From the NCBI GenBank assembly GCA_947465645.1, contig CANIBQ010000160.1:1-6736 (forward strand): DNA of 6,736 nucleotides, read 5' to 3'. Position numbers and translations under genes: made by a program. Below, piece by piece: positions 5,412-6,736 of the stretch. Position 1 is the first letter of the stretch. Each line of letters begins with the position of its first letter. Source of the stretch: Acidobacteriota bacterium (GTDB lineage Bacteria > Acidobacteriota > Vicinamibacteria > Vicinamibacterales > UBA2999). The notes beneath the pieces are model-generated. The model was not told where the DNA came from, ran no database searches, and saw only the letters and a program-made list of their open reading frames with translations.

Positions 5412-6736
5412 ATGGAAAGAGGCCCTGCCAGGGAAGCGGCTCCCGCCAGCCAGACCGCGCAAACTCACACTGGATCCGTAGACCCGGCGACGCGCGCGCG
5501 TAAGAGCGCCGACGCGAAGACCGCGGTGCCGGGTCTCGAGTTTTCGCGATATTTCACGCTCCCTGGCGTCGATCCGTTCGACGAGGTCGAGTGGGAAACC
5601 CGCTCGGCCGTCATCGGCAACGAGAAGGGCAAGGTCGTCTTCGAACAGCGGGACGTCGAGATTCCGAAGTTCTGGTCGCAGCAGGCCACCAACATCGTCG
5701 TCTCGAAGTACTTCCGCGGCCAGATGGATGCGCCCGAGCGCGAGCACAGCGTCAAGCAGCTGATCGGCCGCGTCGTCGACACCATCACGAAGTGGGCGAA
5801 GGAGCAGAACTACTTCTCGAGCCCCGAGTCGCTGCAGTCGTTCAGCCACGAGCTGAAGCACCTGCTGGTGTACCAGAAGGCGGCGTTCAACAGTCCCGTC
5901 TGGTTCAACTGCGGCTTCGAGAAGGCGCCGCAGTGCTCGGCGTGCTTCATCAACTCGGTCCAGGACACGATGGACTCGATCCTCACGCTGGCGAGGACCG
6001 AGGGGATGCTCTTCAAGTTCGGCTCGGGCACGGGCAGCAACCTGTCGGCGATCCGGTCGTCGCGGGAGCTGCTGGCGGGGGGCGGCACGGCGAGCGGTCC
6101 CGTCTCGTTCATGAAGGGATACGACGCGTTCGCGGGCGTTATCAAGAGCGGCGGCAAGACGCGCCGTGCGGCGAAGATGGTGATCCTCAACGCCGACCAT
6201 CCGGACATCGAAGAGTTCATCCACTGCAAGGTCGAGGAAGAGAAGAAGGCGTGGGCGCTCATCGACGCCGGCTACGACGGATCGTTCACGGGCGTGGCGT
6301 ACGGATCGGTGTTCTTCCAGAACTCCAACAACAGCGTGCGGGTCACAGACGACTTCATGCGCGCGGTGCTGGATGACGGCGCGTGGACGACCAAGGCGGT
6401 GCGCGACGGCTCGGTGATGGACACCTACAAGGCGCGCGACCTCATGCGCGGCATCGCCGAGGGCACGTACGTGTGCGGCGATCCCGGCATGCAGTTCGAC
6501 ACCACCGTCAACGAGTGGCACACCTGCCCGAATACGGACCGCATCAATGCGAGCAATCCGTGCTCGGAATACATGTTCCTCGACGACTCGGCCTGCAACC
6601 TGTCGTCGATCAACCTGATGAAGTTCGTCAAGGATGACGGCGAGTTCGACGTGGCGGCGTTCAAGTCGGCGTGCCGCACGATGCTCACGGCGCAGGAGAT
6701 CATCGTCCCGAACTCGAGCTATCCGACCAAGGCGAT
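5412..6736 (+). CDS. nrdJ: Class II (adenosylcobalamin-dependent) ribonucleoside-diphosphate reductase, N-terminal part
   Basis: The frame is open from the ATG at 5412 to the right edge (441 codons, then 2 bases). NrdJ reduces ribonucleotides to deoxyribonucleotides in the cytoplasm using a radical generated from coenzyme B12, without oxygen. After a 40-residue Ala/Thr-rich extension, conserved sequence starts near GLEFSRYFTLPGVDPFDEVE. Diagnostic motifs are FNSPVWFNCG (159-168), QCSACFINSV (174-183) with likely redox Cys C178, and FGSGTGSNLSAIRSS (203-217). NPCSE (382-386) supplies N382, the thiyl-radical Cys C384 and E386, and SACNLSSINL (393-402) supplies C395, the likely partner of C178. 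Class II is preferred over class I from the NPCSE...CNLSS spacing and overall similarity to B12-dependent enzymes; no small-subunit gene is visible. Family members often exceed 700 residues, so a large part is missing. An in-frame GTG at 5526 is a less likely start. Paired NrdR boxes lie upstream. Confidence 0.95.
   Translation, partial: MERGPAREAAPASQTAQTHTGSVDPATRARKSADAKTAVPGLEFSRYFTLPGVDPFDEVEWETRSAVIGNEKGKVVFEQRDVEIPKFWSQQATNIVVSKYFRGQMDAPEREHSVKQLIGRVVDTITKWAKEQNYFSSPESLQSFSHELKHLLVYQKAAFNSPVWFNCGFEKAPQCSACFINSVQDTMDSILTLARTEGMLFKFGSGTGSNLSAIRSSRELLAGGGTASGPVSFMKGYDAFAGVIKSGGKTRRAAKMVILNADHPDIEEFIHCKVEEEKKAWALIDAGYDGSFTGVAYGSVFFQNSNNSVRVTDDFMRAVLDDGAWTTKAVRDGSVMDTYKARDLMRGIAEGTYVCGDPGMQFDTTVNEWHTCPNTDRINASNPCSEYMFLDDSACNLSSINLMKFVKDDGEFDVAAFKSACRTMLTAQEIIVPNSSYPTKA

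Noticed and set aside
5337..6521. A 394-codon open frame on the minus strand opposite nrdJ
   Set aside because: The plus strand encodes conserved ribonucleotide reductase motifs throughout; the antisense frame is a high-GC codon-bias artefact.

Overview
The window is a high-GC bacterial chromosomal segment with two genes cut by its edges. GC-rich codon use, an NtrB/NtrC-type sigma-54 two-component pair, a B12-dependent ribonucleotide reductase and several families of short palindromic intergenic repeats would fit an Acidobacteriota genome, perhaps Vicinamibacteria-like. That placement is inference from style and recall of related proteins; no marker gene is present.

Layout. Positions 1-575 (minus strand) hold the N-terminal part of a CPBP/CAAX-type intramembrane protease whose C-terminus lies beyond the left edge. 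A short divergent intergenic region follows, carrying two copies of a GGGGTC-A-GACCCC palindrome 29 bp apart. On the plus strand come a sigma-54-activating response regulator (704-2104), a long imperfect hairpin, a membrane sensor histidine kinase (2199-4082) and, 2 nt later, a proline-rich lipoprotein (4085-4621). A second, diverged copy of the long hairpin lies just after the lipoprotein. The regulator and kinase very likely form one phosphorelay. The lipoprotein is probably co-transcribed with the kinase, but its role is unknown.

The stretch 4622-5411 (790 bp) has no convincing protein gene but is dense in signals. It holds the second hairpin, a near-perfect sigma-54 (-24/-12) promoter at 4903-4919, a GC-rich hairpin at 5001-5023, a cluster of GTGCAC palindromes, a paired NrdR-box operator at 5182-5229, a TTGACA promoter candidate and a structured leader. 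It leads to a class II (adenosylcobalamin-dependent) ribonucleotide reductase gene, nrdJ, starting at 5412 and running off the right edge.

The most interesting points are (1) a strong sigma-54 promoter with no gene directly behind it, lying 2.8 kb from a sigma-54 activator and followed about 90 nt later by a hairpin, which could mark a small RNA or a long nrdJ leader; (2) paired NrdR boxes with 32-bp spacing upstream of nrdJ; and (3) a dispersed long-hairpin family on both sides of the kinase-lipoprotein pair. No clearly new multi-gene system is visible.
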